17,563 bases of DNA from Amoeboradix gromovi. Lineage: Eukaryota; Sanchytriomycota; Sanchytriomycetes; Sanchytriales; Sanchytriaceae. The stretch is taken from NCBI GenBank assembly GCA_018985225.1, contig JADGIF010000144.1:1-17563 (forward strand), given 5' to 3'. The first letter of the stretch is position 1. Every line of letters begins with the position of its first letter. Under the pieces are notes generated by a model. It did no database searches. It was given only the letters and a program-made list of their open reading frames with translations, and had not been told where the DNA came from. This document shows, one piece after another, positions 1 to 9,356 of this stretch. A program made the position numbers and the translations under genes.

Positions 1-492
1 TGAGAGACCAGGTTGGCAACAAAGGATCACTGATAAAGTAGTTTCGCCTATTGCCTAGGTGAAGAAATATGGGACACTGCTGTGAAAAGTTCAACTGGGT
101 AAATCTCGTCACTCGCTTTTTACCCCCAGTCTACTTTTTACAGAGAATGTCCCATACGGGATATCATATTGAAGTAAATTATTTTAGTGTAAAAGCTTTT
201 CATCCATCAAAATCTTAGAAACAATGACTAATAAGAACAAGAGAATACAAAAAATAAGTTATACGAAAGGTGGTAAGAAGAAAAGGAATGGAACAGATAA
301 AGAGTATCGCCTAAGAAAATGCACCTTTTGATTAGACATTAAGAGACCTTATTTGAAAGAGATAGTGGTCATCTTGTTTATTTTAAAGAGAGGAATGCCA
401 TTAATAAAGAAAATTGGTTTGAAAGGAATTTTATTAATAATAGTATTTCCTCCTTATGGAGCACCTCCTTTAAAAACGAGTTAGTCTAGTTT
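1..492. other. Gene-poor flank with relic short ORFs
   Basis: No intact gene is visible. The plus strand has a 49-codon ORF at 69-218 and a 35-codon ORF at 224-331. The latter is very basic, with a GGKKKRNG stretch followed by KEYRLRKC. Such basic segments occur in Fanzor/TnpB-type proteins, so this could be debris from the same kind of element as the relics that follow, but I cannot show homology. The remainder is A+T-rich and full of stops. The hairpin at 68-156 is listed separately. Confidence 0.35.
68..156. repeat. Long imperfect inverted repeat (hairpin / possible MITE)
   Basis: The left arm (68-103) and right arm (119-156) are inverted copies. TATGGGACA (68-76) pairs with TGTCCCATA (148-156). 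TGTGAAAAGT (81-90) pairs with ACTTTTTACA (133-142) with one mismatch. ACTGGGTAAA (94-103) pairs with TTTACCCCCAGT (119-130) with a 2-nt bulge. The loop is about 15 nt. Both outer TGGGACA arms are flanked by TA, as expected of a Tc1/mariner-type foldback element, although TA is too short to prove a target duplication. The TGGGACAC core recurs at 502-509 and 1792-1799. Confidence 0.65.
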
Positions 493-824
493 TTATATTT
501 GGTGTCCCATATGGCAACTAGCATTAGTGGACCCGTTCCAGTGGTTTCTCTCGCTTCCACTAGCCTGAAGCGGGATTGAATATGGACACATGTAGTTCAA
601 GTTTAGGTTCCTCGCTGCCAATCTAATACATCCGCTTTCAAATGGCAGTTTGAGCATACCTTTGACTCGCAAAGCTGCATAACATTCCACCAATAACTTT
701 CCCTTTTTGACGATAATTTCATTAATATACCGTTGGCGTGAAAGTGAAAAAGACAAAAATAAACAACTCTCAATATCATAGGACTTCTTTTTATTGGTAC
801 TGGTATTTTATCACCAATCAACAC
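493..824 (-). pseudogene. Decayed Fanzor/TnpB-like gene, C-terminal piece (relic A)
   Basis: Two overlapping minus-strand frames each hold part of a TnpB/Fanzor C terminus. One carries a zinc-ribbon half (KVCSNCHLKAD, around 630-670). The other carries the end of the RuvC-III region (AARNLNLNYM, then YSIP, around 575-625). A frameshift separates them. Fanzors are RNA-guided nucleases of the TnpB/OrfB family, with a RuvC fold split around a four-cysteine zinc ribbon. Only the last ~100 residues survive, so this copy is dead. It matches relic C (9784-10020) in DNA: 38 of 50 bases agree between 570-619 and 9784-9833, in the same orientation, so both derive from one family. It lies head to head with relic B and overlaps its 5' edge. 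Confidence 0.6.
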
Positions 825-1459
825 TTTGCAGATCTACGACAAGAACCTTTCTTGATTACTTAAATGCATTAGCACCTTATATGAAGCAAATGAATTGGTT
901 TTATAGTCAGAAATGCTTTAAACAGTGGCGATTTAGAAGATTTGGATTAAAACAAAAGATCAAATACACGATGTATAATGAATTGGTGACTGGAGAAAAG
1001 ACATAAACGACTTTCAAACTCAGTGATCAAGAGAGAAAGAAACAGAAATTCAAGAAGGGGAACTTGAAAAGAGCTATTTGTTGGGGAAATGGTGGAAAAG
1101 CACACGTGAAAGGGTGTGATCCGGTTCCTAATAGATTATTGCGTCGTCAATTCTCAAAATGGGGTCAAGTAATCATTGTACCTGAAGAATATACATCCAA
1201 GAAATGTTGTAGATGTAAAAATGATGTGAATAGTAAAGAGTATGGAAAACGATTAAGGTTGAGAAAATGCGAATCATGTGGCTCAATTATGGATCGTGAT
1301 GTTAATGCTAGTTTAAATATTAGAGATTTGTTTATTAGTTATGCAACAACATTCCAAAAGCCTTATTGGCAAAAGTCACTAGCTAGTGACCATCGTCCTT
1401 CAAAAGATGATATCAATATAGTAGGAGTTCCTCCTCTCAATGGGGAGATGGAACTGTGA
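794..1459 (+). pseudogene. Fanzor/TnpB-like nuclease, C-terminal half with one internal stop (relic B)
   Basis: One frame runs through the whole span, broken only by TAA at 1004-1006. The first part has the helical, basic segment typical of the family (YLNALAPYMKQM, then KQWRFRRFGLKQK). The second part has EEYTSKKCCRCKND, then LRKCESCG, then MDRDVNASLNI. This is the diagnostic zinc ribbon (CxxC...CxxC) and RuvC-III motif of OrfB/TnpB/Fanzor. The RuvC-I aspartate region and N terminus are missing: about 220 residues remain, whereas family members usually exceed 350. An ultrashort intron cannot easily explain the stop, because the frame is the same on both sides. I read it as a truncated pseudogene. 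Its sequence differs clearly from relics A and C, so it is probably another subfamily. It ends with PPLNGEMEL before TGA. Confidence 0.8.
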
Positions 1460-1890
1460 ATACTTTATATAAGAGCAAGTAACTGTTAATTCAAATAAAA
1501 TCGATGGCTGCGACACGCAACGTCTTTTTGAACTCATCAATATTAAATTAATTTGTTCATATCTCAATGAATACTTTTTGTTATATAGAATTAAAAATAA
1601 ACTAATAAATATCCATCTTGTTTTGAGAGTGAGAAAGTCAAAGAATCAATTGAATCGAATGCCATTAGAACATGGTACGAATGTTGATTTTCCTGTGTGA
1701 ACGACCCAGAATGGAAAAAGTGGTAGAAAGTTATTGTAGCACCTACAAGAACCTGAATGGCAAGATATGAACTTTGATGCTACGATTCCTTTGGGACACC
1801 CATTATTACATCAATAAAAACCTTTATTTCATGGAATGGGGTCAGTTTCTGATTGCACGTCTCTGCGGTTCCTTCTAACAAGGATCTTCT
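1460..1890. other. Non-coding remnant between Fanzor relic B and TEL2
   Basis: No intact ORF. A short plus-strand reading near 1755-1818 (LQEPEW, then DATIPLGHPLLHQ and a stop) faintly resembles the tail of relic A (ending HMGHQI). Both readings include the TGGGACACC sequence, here at 1792-1800. This suggests another scrap of a related element, but it is too short to be sure. The last ~70 bp before 1891 must hold the TEL2 promoter; I see no clear TATA or initiator motif. Confidence 0.3.
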
Positions 1891-3687
1891 ATGCTCTATG
1901 AGAAAAAAGAGATTATGCAAAAAATAAAAGCTGATTCATTTTCGGAAATTCAAGCTGAAAACTATCATCCTGGACTACTGGTGCTTGTGCTAGTTCCCTA
2001 CATTGAAAATCTCCCAACTTATAAAGGTCTGAAATTGTTAACTATTTTATTGAAATGCATCCAAAAGCACAAGTTCGAGGACATAGTTTTAGAGGGTTAC
2101 AACGACACAATAATTACTTATCTTATAACTCTCCCTGAGAGGCTCTCCATGGAATGGGAAGATGAAAATTATTATATCTACATTTTTGATAAAATTAACA
2201 ATAGGCTTGCTTTAAATCGCTTTATAAAACGCGGAAAACTGGAATTACTTGTACTTCATGACAGGGTTAATGTTGAATGGATCGATCCTATCAATAAGCA
2301 ATGCTGCGTTGATATGATGTTGAAGTTAAATTACAAATTAGATGAACTACCCAAAGACCCATTTATGGTGAAATGTCTAATGGCTAGATGTAAAGGTATG
2401 TCTAGTTTAGATATATCTTACAGAATCTCTTCAATACTGCCTGAACTGCAACAAGAGCAACTAAAGTCTCTTTTTCAGGAGTATTTACATTACCATACTG
2501 ATTCAAAAGTATTGTCCGATATGACAGATGAGCAAATCGATTGCTTCATAGTCGTGGGTAACTCATTTCATAAAGTTGCAACTTGTAATTTTGTTTGGAT
2601 ATCCTCCTTTATGTCTGCTGCAATGGATCAGCTAGATTCTACTAAAAGCTATAAAATTCAACATTTAATTAATATATGGTACATCAACGAGAGCAATAAG
2701 CCCAATTTTAAAGTTCCGATTGATATATCAAACAAAGTAAACGAGTTATTGCATCTGCCACTGAAACCAAACAAGTTAACCAAAAGACCACCATTGCAGC
2801 TAGCTAAAGGATGGAGCCCAGCCAATGAGCTGCAAAAGGTTTTGGCAGATCATAAAACAATTTCAGATCGGCCTAGGGATTCTGATGATGATTCTAATTT
2901 TGATGATGAGGAACTGAATGAAACAGACTATTTGGAAATACAACCCAGTAACAAGTTGAAAAAACCTGCATTTATACGTCAGATAATGGAGTACCTGAAT
3001 GATTCAGAAGACTCTTTTAAATTGCAATCCGCTTATAACAATATTTTAGATATTATTAACAATTCTGATTGTGCGGATCTGAAAGAGGTGTTGCCTCGGC
3101 TTATTGAGTTATTGGTCAAGGCAAATAACAGTGGCCACTTGCAGTCCTTTGAAAATATACATTTAGCACTCGAGGCTTTAGTTGTAAAATATCCCGACTT
3201 GGCATGTAATGTACTGTACAAACTTCTGTGCAACAGTAACATTTCTGAAAAGGCAAGAATAATAGATGCAATGGTTGTAAGCAGCAAGAAACTCAAAGAA
3301 GATAACAACTACTCAAAACATGCAATAACATTCATTCTGACCTTGCTGAATTCTTTTGAATTAAAAAACGACCTCATAGTGATTAAAAGATATGCGCTAG
3401 CTGTACAGACATTGGTACTCTTCAGTAAAGATGCCTACATGTTAGGAATTATAATTGTTGAAGCAATTAATTTTTACGTTAAACTGTGCAACTACGACCA
3501 AAACGACATTAAAAAAATTTGCATTAAAGGCGTAGATTCCTGCTTCCAGATTGTTCTGCATAGTAGAATCAATATGGAAACTTTGATAAAAGAATTGCCG
3601 ATAGCAGAATTGATTGAGTTTGGTAAGATAGTGCCAGAAAAATCATTAACAAGAGAAATGCTAAATTTAATAACTTCTGAAGATTAA
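1891..3687 (+). CDS. TEL2: Tel2/TELO2, telomere length regulation protein (TTT complex)
   Basis: 598 residues, intronless as read. Tel2, with Tti1 and Tti2, forms the TTT complex, an Hsp90 co-chaperone needed for stability of PIKK kinases (TOR, ATM/ATR types). The evidence is the family architecture: an alpha-helical repeat N-terminal region (~1-300), a conserved KRPPLQL segment (~298-304), an acidic hinge rich in Asp/Glu (~330-348), then the Telomere_reg-2 type domain beginning KKPAFIRQIMEYLNDSED (~357-374), followed by paired helices to the end. The C-terminal domain is the convincing part; the N-terminal half is divergent. The protein is shorter than animal or yeast homologues (roughly 690-840), mostly at the N terminus. 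ATG 1891 is the first ATG after an in-frame TAA at 1876. The stop overlaps AATAAA (3686-3691), and the next gene starts 50 bp later on the same strand. Confidence 0.85.
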   Translation: MLYEKKEIMQKIKADSFSEIQAENYHPGLLVLVLVPYIENLPTYKGLKLLTILLKCIQKHKFEDIVLEGYNDTIITYLITLPERLSMEWEDENYYIYIFDKINNRLALNRFIKRGKLELLVLHDRVNVEWIDPINKQCCVDMMLKLNYKLDELPKDPFMVKCLMARCKGMSSLDISYRISSILPELQQEQLKSLFQEYLHYHTDSKVLSDMTDEQIDCFIVVGNSFHKVATCNFVWISSFMSAAMDQLDSTKSYKIQHLINIWYINESNKPNFKVPIDISNKVNELLHLPLKPNKLTKRPPLQLAKGWSPANELQKVLADHKTISDRPRDSDDDSNFDDEELNETDYLEIQPSNKLKKPAFIRQIMEYLNDSEDSFKLQSAYNNILDIINNSDCADLKEVLPRLIELLVKANNSGHLQSFENIHLALEALVVKYPDLACNVLYKLLCNSNISEKARIIDAMVVSSKKLKEDNNYSKHAITFILTLLNSFELKNDLIVIKRYALAVQTLVLFSKDAYMLGIIIVEAINFYVKLCNYDQNDIKKICIKGVDSCFQIVLHSRINMETLIKELPIAELIEFGKIVPEKSLTREMLNLITSED

Positions 3688-3737
3688 TAAATCAGTCTTA
3701 AATGAATTTTAATACTATTTTTTAAAACAGTAAAAAT

Positions 3738-5074
3738 ATGAGTTGGGATGACCAATGGGACGAGATTGAAGAATCCACCCAAATGAATGAGAGCATTACA
3801 CAAATTGAGCCGGTTGCAGCGCCGAATAGACTCGACCGACCCGTAGGGAATGATGACAAAAAATTTCCCTTGGCGGAGGATCATGAAATATCTGGACAAC
3901 CAGCATCAATTAGTACTGCGCAGAAAGACAATCGAGACATACCGGAACAGAGCGTGCACCCATTAAACCAAGAGTTACAGAAACCAGATCACCCAAAATA
4001 CCAGCAGCCTCAAAAGGCACCACAGCAAGAGGATAACTGGTCCTTTTGGTCTAGCGTTTCCGCAATAACCGCCCAGATAAAACATGCAGCCGAAGAAACT
4101 ATTGACAATGCTTATGCTCAATTGGATCCCGAGTACAACCAAGGTCAGGTCAAAGATACTATTCCATTGGATGAAGATAAAGCGAAACCTTCTTCAAACG
4201 ATGCCCCACTCAACTCTCCAAGTGAATCTCAGAAATCCACAAATTTGTTCGAGACTAAAGATCTTATGAAGACAACCGAAAATGTCCTGAATATAGTTGA
4301 CAAGGGATTTGATTACGCTAGTGAGTTTTTAGGAAACACACTTTATAAGGGCTATGAGACAGGTAAGCAATTTGGCACTTCATTAGCAAAATCTCCGCCG
4401 ATGCAATCTGCTTCTGAGTCTACGTTTGAAGTAAAGAAATCAGTCTCTCAAATTTCTTCTAAACTTGTAGATGTGTCACTTGACGCACTTGAGGGCATAG
4501 GCAAGAACATATATGATATTGCGCCTCGGACAAGTAAATCTCCGAATAAAACTGCGTCACCTGCTAAACCGCTCCAATACACCGATTTTGACTCTTACTT
4601 TCATGAAATAACTGGCAAAGCTCAAGTGGATGCTCTAGCTGTCATTTCATCGAATCGCCTTGCTGTTTTAAATTGGGACGTGGATGAATTATTAGAAGCT
4701 GCTTTGGATGATGATGAAATCAGTAGTGATAGCCTAAACTCCATAAAAGGTAAAAAGCTTCTGGAGTATGGCATCTATAACTCAGAAACCGAGTACTTGA
4801 TGTTTTTGTGTGAATCAACAGGTGTTTTTTTATTAATTTAGAAATTATCTGCTTTAATCTCAGGAATATTGGCCAATCTTGGAGCAATAATGACTTTTCA
4901 TTATCTGATATAGTCGTTAAAGAATACATAATAAACAGTATCCGACTTTTGCTGATGTTTAGTATAAGGTACGCTACTGCTGAAAATGAGAAGCATATTA
5001 ACGAACAGACAGGGATTGCCATTAATTATGTTCAGCAATGTGCTATGCTACTAACTAAACTCTATAAGCAATAA
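3738..5074 (+). CDS. FAM114 (DUF719)-family protein, two exons
   Basis: Exons 3738-4821 and 4842-5074 give 438 residues. It starts MSWDDQWDEIEE, a Trp/acidic start. Then come a long low-complexity Gln/Pro/Ser segment, an aromatic patch WSFWSSVSAI (~101-110) typical of FAM114, amphipathic helices, LEGIGKNIYDIAP (~250-262) and DFDSYFHEITGKAQVDALA (~285-303), which parallels the conserved FAM114 block. The human FAM114A proteins have been linked to Golgi/Rab2 trafficking; that role is family knowledge, not visible here. Unspliced, the frame stops at 4839-4841, which is the acceptor itself. Splicing the 20-nt intron adds 77 codons, including a helical end (NYVQQCAMLLTKLYKQ) like the family's C terminus. 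AATAAA (5073-5078) overlaps the stop. It is convergent with NPC1, with 34 bp between stops. Confidence 0.75.
4822..4841 (+). other. Ultrashort intron, 20 nt (FAM114 gene)
   Basis: GTGTTTTTTTATTAATTTAG. Phase 1: G(4821) joins AA(4842-4843) to make a Glu codon. The intron's last codon in the unspliced frame is TAG, so retention truncates the protein. TTAAT sits directly before TTAG. Longer GT-AG choices using the CAG at 4861-4863 exist (for example donors at 4802 or 4808) and also reach the final TAA, so this is the least certain of the four. The 20-nt version is preferred because it matches the other three in length, acceptor and branch-like motif. Confidence 0.7.
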
Positions 5075-5108
5075 TAAAGAGCCATTACAATTAATCACCA
5101 ATTTATTG

Positions 5109-8100
5109 TTATTCTTCTAGTTCGTCTTCATCTTCATATGTATTAAAGACACTCAAAAGATCACTCAAGTCACTCAGATATCCAACCTCCCCGATTATAC
5201 TTAGTAAGACTGGCAGTACTATGAAAGCTAAGTTAGTTTAAACTACCAGCAAAAACCACTACAACTACAAACAAGAAGTAAAAGATAAAATAATACTTCT
5301 GAAATACTATACTACTAGCTAAACTAAGAGCCATTACTCCAACGAATTTCGTAGCAGCTATTCCAGTTAATATTGTGTTGCCTACATCGACATAACAATT
5401 AACAATTCTATTCTCTATAGAGCCTTGATTTTTGAGATATTTAATCATCAAATGGCTGGTAAACTCGAACGTGATACCCATGCTCATTATTAAGTTGGCG
5501 GCTAGTAGAGAATTTAATTCCAATCCTAATAAATGGCTAAAATTCATTACGCAGCTAGATACCATTATTTGCAACACAACAATAATTAGACCGCTTTTCA
5601 GACTACCCAGCAACAGAATGCTAATAAATAATGTCAATAAAACCACGAGTAACATGACATAAGTCAATCTCCACTTTAATCCCAAATATTGCTCAAAGAA
5701 TACGTGAAAAGGACTATAGATACCAACATCAAACGGTAGCTTACTACTGAGATACCTGTTAATGTCCTCGTCTAATTGCAGTGCCTGGATGAACTCGTAC
5801 TGGCTGCTTATACTTTCATGCCACGTCCTGTACGATATACTGACTGGACTGTTGTCGTCATCATAATCTCTGATATTCACATCATTCTGGTATGCCTGCC
5901 CACTGTTCAAGCAGGTATCACCAGTAGAACTGTTTAACCATAATCTTAAAAAAGGAACGTAGTCTTTATCATGTATGGGCACATGCTTATTAAAACATGG
6001 GACACAGTCGCCAAAGAAAGTATCTGGCTTACACAATTCATCTCTGGTTGGCAAATGATAGCCTCGATCCATGTCCTCCTTGCTCCCTGCATGTCCACCA
6101 CAGCATCCAAGCTCAGGATCTAACCAGCTCATAAAATCATCTATAGGTGCTGTTGTAGAGCTTTTGGTGGCAACTGAAAGCAAACTGACCATGTTGTTCT
6201 CCTTACATATTGGTGATCTGCCACAGAGATATAAAATGCTATCACTATTCAACTTTACATCGTAGCCGGTATAGTACACAGGAGCACCGATGACCAGCTT
6301 GTCTATATAATGGTAGTAGTCTTTTAAATAGCTGTTAGAAGGCAATACGTCAACTTGGTTCAATCCCATTGGAATAGTCATCTGCAGGGTAACTGATACC
6401 ACCAGAAGTAGAGCTATAAAGTACTTAATTACCTTGGAATGTTTTAACAGAATGATAACAAGCTTTCCCATCACAGTGCTACTCGGATCTACAGGAGTAT
6501 TCTCCTCCGGTATGGTGTAAACATTGCTTGGCTTATCAAGCGTAAATACAGCAGGAAGGAAAATTAGCTGTGCTATCATGTTTATGATCAATGCGACACT
6601 GGCATACAAACAAAAAACAGTGATTGCAGGGGTGTCCATCAACATGGCTAACAGAAACGATACACTCTCTAACAATGTAGTGGTTATAATACTTGGCCCT
6701 ATAGATGACATTATAGATGACCATTCCATTGGTATATTATCAGTAAAAGGTTGGTTTTGTGAAGTATTCATATTGGTGTAATTAATGCGCTGTTTGTTAA
6801 TCAAAAACAGATTGTCAACTCCTATTGCTAATATAAGAAATGGCAACACCTCCAGTAATATAAAAGATGGCTTGATGCCCATGATGTGCATAATTATAAA
6901 GGTAGTAGTAAGTGAGCTTGTAATTAGCATTAAACCTAGCAGAACAATATACCATGAATATCTGATTCTGTTTAAAACGTTACCAACTGCGCTGCTGCCG
7001 GTTACTGTTGTTGTATTTAGAGTAAACAAGATGTAAATAAACATACAGATATAGCTTATAAAGATAGCTATGAAGTCCATACTTGTAGCTTTGTTCACCT
7101 CCAATTCAATAGATGACTCAACTGAATAGATTAATGGTGTATCCATGCTAATGTTAGCAAACAAAGTTAATAACTTGAGCTCGAATTTTTCACTTATGGT
7201 AGGAATATGTCTCATTGGAATTGTTACAAGCAGCCCACGACTATCAAATAATGAGTCCTTCTTGTAGTCAGCCAGTACCATGGATGGCTGCAATGGCTGC
7301 AGAAACAGAGGCAAGCATTTAATGTCAGTAGGATGGAGTAGGCAAGATAAAGTAGAATTCCATTGAATCGAATTCACTTTGTCTAGCTGATTGTGATAGT
7401 AACCATATATAGAATAAATCACACAATTACTGTTGATTTCCAAACATAGATCATTAAAATGCCAAGTTTTGTTGTCAACTTCAACAGTCATAGATGAGAT
7501 GGTTTCAACCAGTTCTGCAATCTTTATGACATTATCATGGGTTATAACGCTGTCTTTAGATGTTAAAATAGCTTGCTGAATACGATAGAATCTGCCAAAA
7601 GTAGAATCAAATTTAGATTTGCTAATTCGAGAGTTGGAAGACGGACTGGACCATAAAAGTACAGGGTCAGTCTCGAATTTTATGGTAACCAAGGAGATAA
7701 TGATGGACAACAAGATAAAGTATAAAGCCATAACGAAAAGCAGCTTTCGTCTGTACAATGTGGAATAAAATCCAATATTACCAGAGAGTCTACTTAGATA
7801 ATACCATGCTGGGGTGCTGATATTAGCATTATATACTACACTAGTAGAGGGGGTACTAGTGTGGTGAAGACTCTTATTGCTACTAATTAGATCATCCTCG
7901 TTGTAGTCATCTGCGGTAGAAAGTAAGGGAGTTTGGAAGGATCTGCGCCTTTTAAACAGCTTAAACAAAGCATACAGAAAAAACAAAAGGACGCTAGTCG
8001 AAATGACAGATATCATCCAAATTTGATTAAAAAGTGGAATGTTGGTATACTGAATATCAGAGATGTCGGGGCAAACATCAGGGCAGTCTAAGCATGGGCA

Positions 8101-8691
8101 TTTATAAGTGGGATCATTGCACGGGACAACAGTAGAATTAAGACCCGTAGAAATGTTCACAGGTACAAAAGTAAATGGTGAACCCATTGGTCGCTTTGTA
8201 CCCAGAAATTTAGCCAAATCAACCCAATCCTTCGCTGCTCCCCCAATGAAATCTAGTACGTTAGTACCACTTGCGCTTAATTTGACATCTTTGCATGAAT
8301 TGTAAAGTCCTTCTCCAAACTGGTTGTTAATGGACAAATTGGCTGCAACCACAATTTTACCATTTTTGCCTTCACCTGTTTCTGTAATGTTAAATATTGC
8401 TTGATCGCCACATGTAATCTCACAGAATAAAGTTTTGAAATTCTGGACGCAAGCTGGACAATTACCAGCAAAAAGATTCACTATTTTAAAATTTCTTTTT
8501 AGATCATCAAATTGGTTAGATGTGCAGCAAACTGCTTCAGAATTGAAAGTGGAAGGGCAAAATTCCATAATCTCGGCTTTTAGCTCGTCTTTTGGTATAT
8601 CAGGAGTAGTGTCGTTTGCACAGGGAATACCTTTGGATAGGAAGGGTCCACAATATCCTTTCATCTTACATAATCTTGGAGCTGCGGCCAT
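5109..8691 (-). CDS. NPC1: NPC1-type sterol transporter (Niemann-Pick C1 / Ncr1), two exons
   Basis: Exon 1 8691-5247 and exon 2 5227-5109 give 1187 residues. NPC1 moves sterol from the lumen of lysosome/vacuole-type organelles into the membrane. It begins with the Cys-rich sterol-binding N-terminal domain (~8-205, including CPACVQNFKTLFCEITCGDQ at ~78-96), then TM1 (~224-246), a basic linker, a large lumenal loop, the sterol-sensing TM block (with PFLILAIGVDNLFLI), a second Cys-rich lumenal loop (DPELGCCGGH, DTFFGDCVPCFNKHVP) and the final TM block (FTSHLMIKYL, KFVGVMALSLA). Splicing restores the conserved ending FAAFIVLPVLLSIIG, followed by an acidic tail ending EDEDELEE instead of the LLNF-type signal of human NPC1. 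No signal peptide is present at ATG 8691, where one is expected. An in-frame ATG at 8724 is separated from it by TGA (8694-8692). AATAAA lies 1 nt past the stop. Confidence 0.97.
5228..5246 (-). other. Ultrashort intron, 19 nt (NPC1 gene)
   Basis: GTAGTTTAAACTAACTTAG on the minus strand. Phase 1: GCT G|CT TTC restores VFAAFIVLPVLLSIIG, the conserved last membrane segment of NPC1. Without splicing the frame stops at a TAA inside the intron. It contains a perfect fungal-type branch site, CTAAC, immediately followed by TTAG. Confidence 0.93.
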
Positions 8692-9356
8692 TCAAAATAA
8701 TTTGTAATAAAACCTCCTTTTCATTTGATTTGCCAGGAAAAAATAAAAGTATCAATAAGTGAGACAAAATTACTGACCAGGCATTTGCAACTATAGGTCT
8801 CGTAGAATTGAGAATAGCGAATTTGTTTTATGCTGCTTGTTACACTTGTAGGTCTACTAGGCTATGTAGTTAGCTCATTCTTGATCTTTAAGGATTCTCG
8901 TGGCTAGCTAAACTTGTGCAAAAAAGAGCATCAGTTCTAGTAACAGTCGCACTACCATATTTGGAGTTTTATAAAAGGAAACAGCAAAAAGGAAATTGTG
9001 CTAATTATTAATCTACAAAGAATAAGAGAGTAAAGTCAGTTATATGCGGATTTACTAAACTATTTCAATTACGCCCGCTCAGCCCCAAAGGGTAACAATA
9101 ACAATTAGGCAATCTTCAAGCCATAGAATGCCAGCTAACAACTGGCAAAGTGCATGAATGGTAGAGAAAAATAATAGTGCTATTCCTAGGTTTTTAGCTG
9201 GGTTCCTCTGTAAAAGCCACTTGATTATAGTCTTAAAAATATTGCCCAATAGTGTGCTTCAATACATTCCATGGTGGCGCAAAAAAGAGTGCGATGCCGA
9301 TTCTAAAATTCTAATAAGAACTGTGGAGGCAAAGTTCTCCTTGCAGTGCACCCCTA
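8692..9356. other. Intergenic region with decayed coding-like segments
   Basis: Minus-strand DNA next to 8691 should hold the NPC1 promoter and possibly a signal-peptide exon, which I could not find. On the plus strand, 8830-8907 encodes a hydrophobic 25-residue ORF (MLLVTLVGLLGYVVSSFLIF). A second frame at about 8911-9009 gives KLVQKRASVLVTVALPYLEF, and a third from 9158 gives LLKILPNSV-type hydrophobic and WWRKKE segments. Together they could be the remains of a membrane-protein gene with frameshifts, or exons I cannot join. No splice choice made one continuous frame. I do not recognise the product. Confidence 0.25.

Noticed and set aside
4802-4863. Conventional 56-62-nt intron in FAM114 ending at CAG 4863
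   Set aside because: It keeps the frame, so it cannot be excluded, but it lacks the TAG acceptor and branch motif shared by the three secure introns; the 20-nt choice is more consistent.
4720-5022. Minus-strand ORF of 100 residues
   Set aside because: It lies opposite the FAM114 exons and has no recognisable features; a shadow of the real gene.
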